Assembly: GCF_000344685.1 (NCBI RefSeq)
Contig: NW_006920417.1
Span: forward strand, 62,001 to 126,000
Length of the DNA stretch: 64,000 nucleotides
Direction: 5' to 3'
From: Gloeophyllum trabeum ATCC 11539
Taxonomy: Eukaryota; Basidiomycota; Agaricomycetes; Gloeophyllales; Gloeophyllaceae
Position 1 is the first letter of the stretch; the number at the start of each line of letters is the position of its first letter. A program made the translations under genes and the position numbers. This document shows, in pieces, positions 46,953 to 58,556 of this stretch. Below the pieces are notes generated by a model, which worked only from the letters and a program-made list of their open reading frames with translations, had not been told where the DNA came from and searched no databases.

Positions 46953-49896
46953 TTATCTCTGGTTCGGCAAATCAAACGTCACTTTAGTCTTGGGCGAATC
47001 GTCATCTGTGGTTGGGGATGTCGGAGATGCAAGGGGAGTGGAAGGAGATCGAGGCGAGAGTGGGCCTCGAGGAGTGCTGGCTCCACTCGGAGGATCGTCT
47101 GCGAACCTGATGGATCGGGCGGGAGACGCATCGCGGGAAGCAGCTGCAGAGCGCATCGTCTGGATCCGAGAATGCCTAGGAAGGCGGATATCTGGCGTAT
47201 TCGGTCTGGAAGAGGTAGGGCTATCGAGCGTAAGGACACGGTGGTCTTCGCCCAGGTCGCCAAGGCTTTGTGTACGATTGTGCGAAAGGAGCTGAGGCCT
47301 CGCGAGAATACCTTTTCGTCCAGATGGTCGATGTCTTCCGGTACGTGACGATCCGGTCTTGCTAGGACTCCTCTGCTTCGGAGACTTCGACCGCGGTCGC
47401 CTGTCAGAGAAGCTGACATGAGACGGGGACGATTCGTCGATTTCGATACTGTGGTCCGACATCCATCCCTCATCCTCCGCGCCCTGCTCTTGGTCATGAC
47501 CTTGGTCACTACTTTCGCCGTGAGGGAGGAGAACTCCTTCCGCTCGGCGTTCCGCATTCTGCATGCCATGCTCAGCAGCGTGCAAGCCGTGCTGCACGTT
47601 CTCCTCGGCTTTCTCCATGCTTTTGCCCACTTCATGCTGGGCGTGTCTTAACCGGGATAGATTCGCTTCGACGGTTTGATGTACAATATCATGCCTTCCC
47701 CGATACAGCGATGTCATCTTTTCAGCATTGGACTCGAATGCGTTTCTGACGACTTCGACCTCGACCTGCCTGCATGTCAGCCAAAGGACTGTTGGTTGAT
47801 AAAAGAGGACGTCACCTCTTCACCAGGTCCCGCTCTCCGTTCTATGATCTTGTGCGGACCTTCTTTCCACTCGGCGATCACGTCGTCGCCATCTGGAGGA
47901 ATTTCATCCTTCGTATGACCTTCTTGTTCCCGTTCAGCCGCAGTCTCTCCGGAACTCTGATCCTTTTCTGCTGCAAAATCGCGCTGTTGTACTACATTTT
48001 CCTCGGGTGTCCCACTTTCTCGTCTGCGTGCCAACTTCTCGTCGTCGACAGGGGTAACAGATTCGCCTCTTTCCATCGCGCTATCTCTGTTGATGACGAT
48101 TTCTTGGCCACGTTCGATCCTCCGAGTCTGATGCGTCCATTCGGGTGCGCTGCTGAGCGTGTCGCGACGAGACCATGTCCGCGAGACGGAACGAACCCGT
48201 CTACCTAGGGAAAAGAAGGGGATGGATAGGCCATGGACTGCCACCGAACAGAGTACCATGAAAGCCACTATGGGCTGAATGGATGCTTGAAGTAGTTCGG
48301 ACTGGGTTTCTGGGGCGCCCTCTGGACGAGGGAGCTGTTCCGCGGCCAAGGTCGAGATGAAAACGGCACCTAAAAATTGCGGGTCGTGAATCGGCGCGTC
48401 AAAGACCAAGGAAACTTACCGATACCCATAGGGCCAAAATGACCGCTGAAAATAGCCTCTCTGAAAGTCTTCACATCCGGGATGAACTTGTATAGTGCGA
48501 TTATGATGGGTAGTCTTCTGAGGAGAAGTATCAGAATCCCGATGACAATCAGTCGCCAGACGCTCAAAGTGAGATCCTCATTTGAGAACTGATTGAACGG
48601 CATCCAGGCCCCCACAAAGATGAATGCGGCCACGTTGAAGAGCAGATCCACCACGGAACTGAAGACCGAGTCTTCGGTCTGTTTGTTAAAGAACCCGTCC
48701 CAGGCGAAGGCCGTGCCACAGGAGAATGCCGCCAAAAGATCGTCTGAGCCAAGGAGAGTGCATACGCCAATCGTAAGAATAGCCAAGGAGACGTATTGCG
48801 CGACATAAGATTGACGATCTATGAGGTCCTTCCGCTCGCAAAACTTCATCAGATGACGGAAACCGTATCCAATTAGGGCGCCCATGACGATGCCAAGGAT
48901 AACCTGATCTAAATGGTGGGTCCAAGGTGAACATGACCGCAACAATGCGATGCATAGAAGGGAAACAACGTACATAACCAAAGCAACAGGAACCAATCAG
49001 ATATAGCTCGTCCAGTAGACTTGTCGAGGATGAGATAAAGTGATATGTACAGGAACGGGAAGGCCGCCCCATCGTTGCACCCGCTCTCCGCCGCAAGGAG
49101 ATGCCGCAGGTGAGCGGGAACGTGTTTGTCAGCGTATTTACCACCTACAACGGCAGCAGCTAGGATGGGATCTGTAGGGGTAAGGCACGCAGCGACAGCA
49201 AGGGACGAAAGGAAGTTAAGCCCCGGGACAAGCGCATATATTAGGCCAGCAGAAACGAACCAGCCCTGAGGCTGTCAGTCGGCGATATTCCGTGGTAGAA
49301 TGATACATTACTCACCCATGTCATGCAGGGAAATAACAGGTAAAACAAGCTCTTCCAGTGTTTGGCCATGTAGGCCTTCGGCAGCTCGACCCCGATGGCG
49401 AAGACTCCGATAGCCAACACTACTCGCGTAAATTCGAGGGTTATGGCGTTGCTAACCTCCTCTGAGCCACCCCCCCAATGTCTCGGATCGAATACCCCCG
49501 CGCCATAGGGACCTAGTTTGTTGATCTCAGTCATCGACCGGTATTGACGACAACGTGCGGCTTGTACTCACCGATGATGACGCCAAACAGGAATGCCAGG
49601 CAAGCCTCTCCAATATATAGCTATGAAGAACTGTTGTCATCTCCATTTCGAGTCTCAAAACGCAAGCTTCCCACCTTCTCACGGATGAGTAGCGAGAACA
49701 TCCCAAACTGTGGCCACAATTGTCAAGACTATCCCTCGCGGGACAAAGACACACAGGTACTCACTATCACAACGAAACCGCCAAGTAGTGCGTAGGCCAC
49801 ATGTGGGATCGTCACTTCGAACTAACCCCAACGCCCTCAGCACCCGCCTGTCCACATAACCTTGCATCCACAAGTACTTACCGGATGGAAGGCCAT
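46953..49896 (-). CDS. NHA1: Plasma-membrane Na+/H+ antiporter (Nha1/Sod2 family), 832 aa
   Basis: Exons (minus) 49896-49882, 49821-49765, 49707-49675, 49620-49572, 49512-49316, 49265-48974, 48908-48420, 48369-47816 and 47765-46953. The first ~440 residues hold about twelve membrane segments with CPA1 landmarks: 'LYIGEACLAFLFGVIIGPYG', 'GVELPKAYMAKHWKSL', 'ACLTPTDPILAAAVVGGKYA' (the ion-binding Asp-Pro turn), 'ESGCNDGAAFPFLY' and 'SGHFGPMGIGAVFISTLA'. The remaining ~390 residues are a charged cytosolic tail rich in Ser/Arg/Glu, as in Nha1. It exports Na+ (and perhaps K+) in exchange for protons. The short first exon (5 codons) is supported by the consensus 'F..V.I.HV.Y..LGGFVV'. Confidence 0.9.
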
Positions 49897-50226
49897 CGCT
49901 CTCTCTCGCCTCGAGTCAGATACCCTCTATAAACGTTGGATCGTATTGAGTCGTAGTCGTTATGAGGGGAAGAAACCCGTGATAGGTCGTTCAAGTTGTG
50001 GTTCGAGAGATAATGAGGAGTTCTAAGAATCTTGGCCGAGCCAAGGAGGGCCGAGCGGTTCGGCCTAAGGCAGTCCTAGCGGATCGAGGGTTTGATTTCG
50101 GACCGCTTCGTCACGCTTGATCATTACCTCGCGCAGCGGCGATGATACAATTTATGGCTTGCACGCCGGGTGCTACGAAGGAAACACTGAAGAGTGGATG
50201 CCGAAGAGTCTTATAAGGCTCAGCGC

Positions 50227-51205
50227 TTAGCTTCTCAAGTTACCGTTATGGTCATCATCGTACAAATATTGCTGCCGAGTCACACGACCTGCGGCCACTT
50301 CGCCTGTCAATTCGGGGGACACGCTTTCCAGCAGGTTCTCGCGTTCTATCCATCTCAGAACCTGCGCCGGTCCGTTCTCTGTTGACGGTTCTGTCCTCCT
50401 ATAACGGTAATCGTGAAGGCAATATCTGGGTTCACTGCCGGGATCCGTCCAAAGACGAACGATATCTTTATTTAAGGAGGACAAGGTCAATCTCCCCTGC
50501 CGAGAGTCTTTGGTCCCATAGATATACTCTATTTCCAACTGCGAACACGTTCCTCTCTCCCTCTTCTTCTGTGTGTTGCTCTTACCGTGTTTCTATCCGA
50601 TGATGAACGTACCGAAGCGCCTTAGTCACCAGCCCGGATGGTGGTAACCTCGGAGGTGTCTTACGAGTTTAAACGAGGCGTCCTGGTATTCATATCAGGA
50701 ACATAACATAACGGAACGAACACCGGCATGAGAATGTCTAGACAGCTACTCTTTCGGTCCTTGTTCAGCAGACAAACATTGCTTTTCGGAAACCGTTTTG
50801 TGGGTTTATCTCGCCCTCTTCAACACCTCGTGCTATGCCAACGTCCTGTTCCATCATTACCGCTGCAAGTCAACTAAGGTCTGTCTGCTTCAGAGGCCAC
50901 CGCTCGTTGTGTGCTACGTGTCGCTCTCAGCTTCGCAGTCACAGAGTCGGCACATCCCACCCTCAGTATACGTTATCTCGGTGCTCATTCAAATTGGCAT
51001 CTCGCACATAGAGGCGCTGCCTCAGGAAGGTCCGACCGAGATACCTAATCTCAACGCGATAATTGGCGCTCACGCTTCCCTCGTGTTCGAATCGTAGGTC
51101 ACCGTCAGCGCTGTACTCTATAGGTCGGGCCTGGCTGTCTACTTCGGCCGCTGTCTGTGGATCATGCTCAGCCGCGCGCGGCGTCTTATTGGGTTCTACT
51201 TGCAA
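50227..51205 (-). pseudogene. Possible uncharacterised gene with an apparent +1 frameshift
   Basis: Two minus-strand segments look coding. The first (51205-50970) gives 'LRFEHEGSVSANYRVEIRYL', then 'GRTFLRQRLYVRDANLNEHR' before a GT donor. The second (about 50520-50227) gives 'NKDIVRLWTDPGSEPRYCLH', then 'DYRYRRTEPSTENGPAQVLR', and runs to a stop. An intermediate piece encoding 'GTGRWHSTR' followed by 'RVYLWDQRLSAG' would link them, but the frame changes at a GGGG run (GCAGGGGAG on the minus strand); one G fewer would make it continuous. I do not recognise the family. It may be a decayed gene or an intact one with a homopolymer error. Confidence 0.3.
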
Positions 51206-51523
51206 TCCTCTCGCGAGCGTGGCTTCTCAATATATGCATTAAATCTGTGGGTCAGCGGCGTACCGAACTGGCTCAAGGCAACGTCTTTATTGCAATTGGT
51301 GCGTTAGTCCTGAATTCACACATCGACACGCCTTGCATTATGTGTTCTTGTTCCCATCAGCTGAAGTCCTCACCACAACGCTGGTGCAATCGGAGTAATG
51401 ACTCCGGCAGGATTACCTGCAGGGTACTCATGGGTTGCATCGGGTGGCACCTCTTGACTCCGCCCTTCGTTCGGCCTGGAAGGGTAGGGCAGAACTCGCT
51501 TCACAGATGTTATCCTGCTCCAA

Positions 51524-51914
51524 CTATTCTGCGCGGTTTTTCATTAATGACCATGTCTGACTAGATCTGCGACCTTCGTGCGCGTGCCCCTGGTTTCGGT
51601 GGCCAGCGATCTTCACCTGGTCTACTTTAAATTGATGGTATCGCCTATCAACCTTTTCCAGTTGGGCGTTCTCGCGCTTTGCCGCTATTGGACGTCCCAG
51701 GAATGACGGTTGCGTCGAATACCCGGGAATAATCCGACTGCTTGGATGCTATACGCGCACGTTTGGAAGTAATCGGGGCTCTCTCTTGTTGCACGAGCCC
51801 ATTTTGCGCATCGCCGGCAATGGACTTCCTTCGTTTGGGGATATCTCGTGAATGAATCTCCTTTTGGCCGCTCGGAAATGGGGAGGTCGCGGAAATCTCG
51901 TGCGTACTCGTCAT
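51524..51914 (-). pseudogene. Possible small uncharacterised coding segment, frame broken
   Basis: From an ATG at 51914 the minus strand reads 'MTSTHEISATSPFPSGQKEI', then basic 'KRRKSIAG' and 'SKRARIASKQSD', and ends soon after in that frame. In the next frame the sequence continues with coding-like 'AAKRENAQLEKVDRRYHQFK' to a stop at 51524. Dropping one G in the GGGACG at about 51690 would join the two. Basic patches could be nuclear localisation signals and the second part a short coiled coil. No family recognised; low confidence that it is a gene. Confidence 0.22.
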
Positions 51915-52255
51915 GGCTGATTTCTATCGATGCACGATTGCCGCACTGGATGCGACAACCTTGGTTTCATGGCTACTTTGACTTACACGGCATCTCTACT
52001 GGACGCCTGGAAGCTCATACCTGTCTGTTATGTGGCTGCTATGCGGATTTATATACTGCATATATTTCCTCGAGGCCCTTTTTTGAGACTCTCAAGATCT
52101 GACGACTCCGGCGCACGCGAAGTTATTTCATTGCAGGGACATAGGAGGGAAAGTAAGACATACTCCAAATACTATACTCGTACAAGCTCATAATACGAAG
52201 GGAGTGAGGCCATCGTAGAAAAGTCATTTCCAATACCACATGTCCGCACGGCTCC

Positions 52256-53442
52256 TCACATCCGGTTGGAGGACCGACTCTGTCTCCCGCTCTGCGAGAT
52301 AGCGTTCCTACGAGCGAGCGGTGGAGCCATAGGTCCTGGCTGCCCGGAATTCTGCCTGGAACCCATCGGAGTCGGCGGCAAAGGATGAGAGTCATAGGCC
52401 CTCATCTTACTCTCGTTGAGCCTTGCGCTCACGCTAGCCAGTTTTGGGGAGGGGAGGTTGTATGCCTGCGCATGCTGTGGTTTGTCCGAGAGCGGAGTCC
52501 GAATGTACGTCGATGGTGCAGGCATCGTAGCTGCCTTGCGAGGAACAGGGCGGGTCGGGGCTGGTGGCCTGCCGGAATCCCTTGAACTACTGCGCGTCTG
52601 GGTCTGTGGTTGGGTCTGGGCACGCTTGACGTCGGGGCGAGTGGGGGCTGCAAGTGCTGATCTCGAAGGGATTGGGCGTTGCGAGACGTCAACACCCGCC
52701 TGCACCCTGTTTCGTGACCATCCATGCGAGGGATCGCTGCTATGCTGCGTGGTATGATGCCAGGAATGACCGTGCCTAGGCAGGCTCGGTCTGTCGTGCG
52801 ACAGCTCCCTGCCGCGGCTAGACGATGAAGGATGGTCGTAGGAAGCCATTCCGTGCTCTCTCACGGATTGGGCCTTCTTCGGCTGTCTGTCGATCCAGTT
52901 GTGCGGGTCCATTTGCGGGTGCTGAGTCGACCCGTAGTTGACTGGCAAGGACCTGCTTACTTCGTGTCGCGACTTCTTCAAAGTATTTGACCGTGCACAC
53001 TGGACACATATTGAATGTCTGTCAGCTATAACGCCTTGGTACTGCCGTAAGTAACTCACCTCTGCGAAATGCGACTCAGATTTCCCGTCCGCCGAATTAG
53101 GTGGGGATGGGGATTGCCTCTGGAGACAGACGCGGTCAGCCAGACGAGTCGGCGTCGTTCGAAATGCAGACGACGTACCTCGACATTCGCCTTCGGCGCG
53201 TCATCGCGAGACATAGGTATGACATGTAATACGGGGTATAGCTTACAATTCTATCCCAAGGGTGTCAATCCCGCACATGCGCCAAGGCCTGAGCAGCTTA
53301 CCTGTTCAAGCTTCCCACTCCCTTCCGCACCCGCCTTTGATCCCATCCTCAGCAGCGGGAGTCGTCGGGAGCTGGACTTGCCGCTAGGCATTGGTGCCTT
53401 GGCGTCGCGAGTCTGAGTCGTGGACAACATGGTAACTGACAT
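52256..53442 (-). CDS. Ser/Pro/Arg-rich disordered protein of unknown function (about 318 aa)
   Basis: A model with exons (minus) 53442-53302, 53190-53179, 53119-53060 and 52999-52256 is in frame throughout. The product is basic and low in hydrophobics: 'STTQTRDAKAPMPSGKSSSR' near the start, then His/Ser/Arg-rich sequence, 'APTRPDVKRAQTQPQTQTRS' and a tail ending 'RRNAISQSGRQSRSSNRM'. No domain recognised. The 12-nt second exon is tentative: an alternative start at 'MSRDDAPKANVE' (about 53212) would remove the need for it, and a GTAAGC at the start of the last exon could be another donor. Reality of the gene is supported mainly by the long final frame and the canonical splice sites. Confidence 0.5.
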
Positions 53443-53833
53443 GGCGGACTTCGTAAAGACTTTGTGAGTGGAGCGCTTGGGAGGTGGTGACTGAGCGCAC
53501 GCAAACCCCAAATAAAGGAGAACCGAAGAACAAGGATAAAGAGACTCGCAGCACCACGCAGTGGGCACGTACAGGCGGCTGACGGCCTGCAGTATCATGC
53601 TCCCGCAGACCGATTTAAGTGCGGACTGTAATGAACGCGAACCCTCGCTAACTCCAAGCCGCTCTCCACCTGACGGGATGGAATAGATAGATAGAACCAC
53701 CCTCTTAACTTTACTCAGAGTTACTTGATCCTGATGGGATCCGTAGGACAGAGCCCGACCTTAGGCCAAACGGGACTCACTGGTAGGCTCGGGGCGTGTA
53801 ACGGTGTATAAGCTCTGTACTTCAATGGGGTAT
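53443..53833. other. Intergenic between the Ser/Pro-rich gene and the Pex24/30-like gene
   Basis: Promoter of the former and 3' flank of the latter; nothing coding supported. Confidence 0.5.
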
Positions 53834-55645
53834 CTATACAGATAGCGCCGGATTATAATAGATCCTCCGCACCCATCTCCGTCTCCTGGTCACACCGCCT
53901 GCCTGCCACCCCTCGAGCGGCGCGGGACGGGGATCCTGCCAAGCGTCGTTTGTGTACACCCAGCCGTCTACAGACACGAAGAAGTTCCAAGGACAGAGTT
54001 AAGTTAGCATCTCGATCTGCGCGGAAGGAGGGCAAGGCAATCTCACGGTCATCTGAGCCAGCCGGCGCCCACGAGGCCTCAATGTCTGGCCGCCAGTCCT
54101 CGGTCTCCACGAATGCCCAGCCAGGTGCGAGCGAGAACGTGAGGTTGCTACTGCAGGCGTGTTAGCGCACGGTCTCCACATAAAGCAGCGCATGCATGAA
54201 AGCACGAGATGAATGCTCAATAAAGAGAGCAGATGAACGAACGAGGACGGGGAACGAAGGGACTAAGAAGTCGAAGACGAGGCAGCACGGACCTGACATC
54301 ACCGCTCCCGTCCATCTGCATGCCTCCCCATCCGTCCCTGCCTCTCGTCCACGCACTCCGGTCTGTCGCTCGCAGGTTTGTCTTGCTCCAGGTGCCAAGC
54401 ACTGCTGCGCTGTTCTCATCGCTGCCAATGCTCGCCGAACCGCTCCATCGCTCGTTCTCCCACAGTTCGACCTCCCTCAGCTCGCTGCGCCAGTGCCGGT
54501 CTTCCAAGCGGTCGTCATCGAGCGCGCGGATGATCGTGGTATAAATGTGTTTCCGCGATTGCACGATATGCTGTGGGAGCGGAGCGGGGCTGGAGGGGGA
54601 TAGTGAGAGGAATGCGCGGACGAGCGGGTAAATACGCGCTCGGACAAAGGGATGTGTTACGAGAAAGGGAGCCATACCGAGGACAAGGAACATAGGGCGC
54701 ACGGGGAGAAGGCTGACGAGGGGGAGAAGGAGGAGGAAGGATATCGTTGTAAAAGCGAGGAGGGGGTAGGTGGATGGCGTGGAGTATGTGAGGTGTGGGA
54801 CAACGGGATACACGAAATCGTGCGCGTCAGACCTAAAACAAGGTGAGTTCTAGCGAGAGGCAAAGGATAGTAGCGATGCCTACACAAATCCCATAAGATT
54901 CTGGATTGCTTGGAGGTTGGCAAGCCAATCTACACTCCCTTCTCCAGCGGATGATGGCGGCGGTGGAATGGTAGAGTCATTGTCACGCACAGATGCGGAG
55001 CCCGACTTTCTCGAAGGGTGGTTCACGAGTAGGATGCCCAAAAGGACGGCATGAGGTAGAAGTAAGATAAGACGGGGAAAGTAGCCTGTGGTGAGAAGTC
55101 AGAAATCACAGCCTGAATGATACGAGGCACAAGCGGCAGGACTCTACGCATTAATGCATAGATCCTTAGGATCCATGAAGTAGGAATCCGATGTACTTAC
55201 ACAGAAAGGCATAAGCGGACATCCACACTCCCGTAACTTTCCAGCCCTTCCTCCACATAACCACCTCCTCAATCCTATCCTGCAGCCAGAATATCGGCCC
55301 ACTTTTCGACACAAACCGTCGAAAGTTGACCGAAGTTATGGGGATAGAGAGCGGATCGCGGGTGCTCAGTAGCTGACCCTGCGGAGCCCCCGTCGCAGCA
55401 TTTCTAGGCGCCGGCGGGGGGTTCGGAAGAGTAGAAAGCAGAATCTGCGGCAGATTGAGTGCAAGTGGACCCTTGGCGGGCGGACTGGGAAGGCCAGCGG
55501 ATAGCGGCGAGAGCACGGGCGACGATTCGGGGTTCGGGAGGGACGTGGTTATCTTCGTAGCCGGGCGCACATTCGACGACGACGACACATTTGACTGCAG
55601 TCGCGTCGCGTACGAGGGTATCTCAACGTAGTCCATAGTCGCCAT
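53834..55645 (-). CDS. Peroxisomal integral membrane peroxin, Pex24/Pex30 (DysF) family, 474 aa
   Basis: Exons (minus) 55645-55201, 55085-54884, 54832-54293, 54150-54047 and 53967-53834. After a Pro/Ser-rich leader the Pex24p domain begins 'LPQILLSTLPNPPP', 'TRDPLSIPITSVNFRRFVSK', 'GPIFWLQDRIEEVVMWRKGW', and continues through membrane segments ('YFPRLILLLPHAVLLGILLV', 'LLAFTTISFLLLLPLVSLLP'). The C-terminal DysF domain shows the paired motifs 'ELWENERWSG', 'RSAWTRGRDGWGG', 'FSLAPGWAFVETEDWRPD' and 'DGWVYTN'-like 'HGWVYTNDAWQDP', ending 'VTRRRRWVRRIYY'. Such proteins sit in ER-peroxisome contact regions and control peroxisome number. Divergent from the next gene with only 175 bases between ATGs. 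Confidence 0.87.
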
Positions 55646-55820
55646 GGCCGGCGTGCATGGCTTGAAGTTGCAGAGCGCTCGCCGTCGCGTCCGACGCAGG
55701 GAACACGTGTTTGGCGTCTTCCCCGCATTTGGCCCACTGACTTACCGCCGGCTCGCTTATTCGACGCTGCGTCTCAGACCACTCTGACGTTCCCTGATAC
55801 ATACATAGGCGCGCCATCGT
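55646..55820. promoter_or_regulatory. Short bidirectional promoter (175 bp)
   Basis: The ATGs at 55645 (minus) and 55821 (plus) leave 175 bases for both promoters. A shared nucleosome-free region is implied; no clear TATA box is seen on either strand. Confidence 0.45.
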
Positions 55821-56612
55821 ATGAGCGTCAACGTCAACCAGGGCATACGCATGCACAGTCGACCGCTGAGCATGAGCGGGATACGCAAACGTCTCCCGTT
55901 CGCGTCGGGAGACTTGACTGAGGACGACGGGCACGTTCTCGACGATCAAGGTGAAATCACGGTGTGTCTGCCATCTGCAGCGTGTTCTTGACACTCTTCC
56001 ATGCAGAGCAGGATGAGTTAATCAAGGATCTGCGTCGCAGAAATATCCAGCAGATGCACGACTATACAATTGGTCTCAGGTTCCTAGTCGGACTCTCATA
56101 CATCTTGTAAGTGCTATTATACCTCGAGCTCAGACACGCACACTAAACGAACGTGTAATAGACACGCGATATCTCTATTTTCTTCATACCCTACACCTCT
56201 GCATGCCCTCCTCACTTCAGCACAAACCCCGCTCCCACGTCCGCTCCCTTTATTCCCCTTCTTCACGCTCAACTCAATCCTCATCCACCTCACGCTCTTC
56301 GTGCACCTCACGCCCTCAATGAACCTCATCTCCCCCACGCGCACCCTCTCTTTCCTCCCCATGCCCTTCTCCGTCTTCATCCCGCAGATCCTCTACCGCC
56401 CGCACAAGATCCTCGCCATAGCGTCGCTCCCGCCCATCCTGCTCGCGCTCGTATGCAAGCTCGCGGGTCGCTCGGACTGGACGAGCCTCGGGTGGTGGTG
56501 CAACCCGCTCGTCCTCGTCGGCATCGTCAAGGTCGTCGAGGGCTGGATCGGAGACGCCGAGGAGGACGTCAAGCGGCTCGAGCGGATGAAGTACAACTAC
56601 CGCGGCGCCTAG
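55821..56612 (+). CDS. Small multipass membrane protein, 226 aa, function unknown
   Basis: Exons 55821-55950, 56007-56106 and 56162-56612. The N-terminal 65 residues are hydrophilic ('IRKRLPFASGDLTEDDGHVL', 'EQDELIKDLRRRNIQQMHDY'). Then come about four hydrophobic segments: 'IGLRFLVGLSYILHAISL', 'LFPFFTLNSILIHLTLFVHL', 'ILAIASLPPILLALVCKLA' and 'WWCNPLVLVGIVKVVEGWI'. The C-terminus is charged. All splice phases agree. I do not recognise a named family, though the pattern is that of conserved fungal ER or peroxisome membrane proteins; sharing a promoter with a peroxin hints at a related location, which is inference only. Confidence 0.75.
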
Positions 56613-57312
56613 ATCGCCGCCACTGCATGATTGGTGTTATATAGACACGGGCACGTTTTCGTTTACTCTGTCTTACGGCTGGGTCTCGTTCACATGTACT
56701 CATTGATCTCTCCCCAATGTAGCTATATTGTAGATTATTAGTTATATGCTTTCATGCTGTCGCTCCGCTCATCTAAACTTTTTTTCCCATTCACAACGGC
56801 TTAATGTTCGGGACGAATCAGGCGGGCGTGTCCTCACTGCTACGACAAATATATATAGGAACGAGACTACTGCCACGAATCTGCTGAGCTGACTTCCCTG
56901 GGCTTCTCTGGAGCGCTGTCACGAGCCGTATTTGCAAACTCAAAAGCATAATGGAATAGAAGACTGACCGCAAGTATAAGCTGTATGTATCTTTGGGTAC
57001 AGCTGCTGACTGGGATGGACGTTCAGCGACGTTGCGACCTGGCCTGCTTCCGACCAGTTGAGAGCGGGCTAATAGACCCAATCCCTTCCTCGTGGTTTCT
57101 GGTAATCCCAGCTTCAGTCATGTCTGAATGCTGAGAGCAAATAAGGGAGTCTCTCAAAGGTTGACATCGGTAGAAGCCTGGCATGAACAATGTAATACAG
57201 TGAGTCCCCTTACTGCCAAGCGCCAGGCAACAGTATGAAGGGCTATGGTCCGGTATAGCAGATGAGCGAGAAGGTAAGGCCATCATATAAGTCAATAGCA
57301 CCGATGAGTTTG
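56613..57312. other. Convergent 3' region between the membrane protein and the DUF4504-like gene
   Basis: 700 bases with no supported coding frame; both neighbours end here. Confidence 0.5.
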
Positions 57313-58437
57313 TCACAAGGCGACACGATCTAGAGTTTCGACGCCATGCTTGACTCGCACGTCCATAACCTCTTCTAACGATAATCGACACAGGCGCTCT
57401 TCAAAGCGGGCCTTCACCTTGTCAACCATTCTCGAGGGATGCAGGTCCGGATAACTGCCAGCAAGATGTGCAGGGCACGAGAACTTGACGAGGGTTGTCT
57501 CTCCTCTCCCAATCTCTGTATTTGCTTTCCCCTTGGGAAGCAAGGGTGGGTGGGAGACGATGCATTCGTATACATCCAACGCGACGCCACTGAGGATAGC
57601 CTGAGATTCCAACCCGGCTGTTGTAAGCATGTACGCGACCGGGTACTCGAGGAGAAGCGCGGTGAGAGGGATGAGAGCCTCTGGGCCGGTGCCCTCCGGC
57701 AGGGTCAGCTCGATGGACGTAGGGGCCGAAGGTGGTGATACGCCGTTTGCCAGGATTTGGGACAGCAGAGAGAGCATCGGCGGCGGTGCTTGAACAACCT
57801 GGTGTCAGAGGTTCTGGTTCAGAGGTGCAAATTGGAGCGACTTCATCCACTAACCTCGTCTGATGGGCTTGCTACCTGGACGAACGTAACCCAACGTTCC
57901 AGGCTCTCGGGGCAATCGGCTGCCCGAGACAGTCCAAAGCGAGCATGAAAGAGTCCCAGATTGACAAAGAAAGACTGCTGAGAGGTGGATTCATACACAT
58001 GAGCCACATCATTGAACCTTGGATCTTTCTGTTACAAATGATGGGATACTTCCGTCAATTAGGGATATTTCAGCAGGATGGGGCCTGGGGCTAACATCTC
58101 GGAGGCTACTAATAAGCTTTGAGAATGTCGAGATCGGGTTATCAATGCTGAATTCATCGACCAGATAGCCTGATCTGTCATCGAAATCAGAGTATATACT
58201 TGAGTAATTATGAGTTCATCCTTACCGAACCTCGAGAGCCACGAAAGCTACGTCAACACAGAACTGCTGACATTTCGTCCGGGATACTTTACTCAGAGAA
58301 GGTATGCTTTGGAATGCATCATAAATTGCCCGCGCAGTTTCGCTCAGCGACAGCGCTCGAGCAGTTGTGGCAGCCAGGATGACCGAAAGAGAGTACTTGT
58401 ACTTGGGTGGCGCCCGGTGACGCGTCGGTCCCCGCAT
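57313..58437 (-). CDS. DUF4504 (C1orf74/UPF0739)-like protein, 309 aa
   Basis: Exons (minus) 58437-58226, 58174-58096, 58028-57876 and 57798-57313. 'CQQFCVDVAFVALEVR' continues with 'SGYLVDEF' and 'FSKLISSLRD'; later 'FFVNLGLFHARFGLS', 'LIPLTALLLEYPVAYML' and the ending 'VETLDRVAL'. The order and spacing resemble the animal C1orf74 family ('LGYPVPY', C-terminal '..LPAVAL'), so I assign it to DUF4504 by recalled similarity. Biochemical role unknown in any organism. No signal peptide or membrane segment beyond a modest hydrophobic stretch at residues ~20-35. Confidence 0.7.
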
Positions 58438-58556
58438 GTGATTTTCCCGTGACTTCAGCGCGCACCTGTCCCGGTGCCTAATCGGAATCCTATTCGAGCA
58501 ATGTTAGCACCGCTCTTCGTCAAGCATCCCCACCAACGACCACCGCAGCAACCACG

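Larger units (their letters stand above)
49897..52255. other. Long intergenic stretch with unresolved coding signal
   Basis: No complete gene could be built in these 2.36 kb. The NHA1 promoter occupies the left end. Minus-strand segments with coding character are listed separately as a possible broken gene. Confidence 0.5.
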
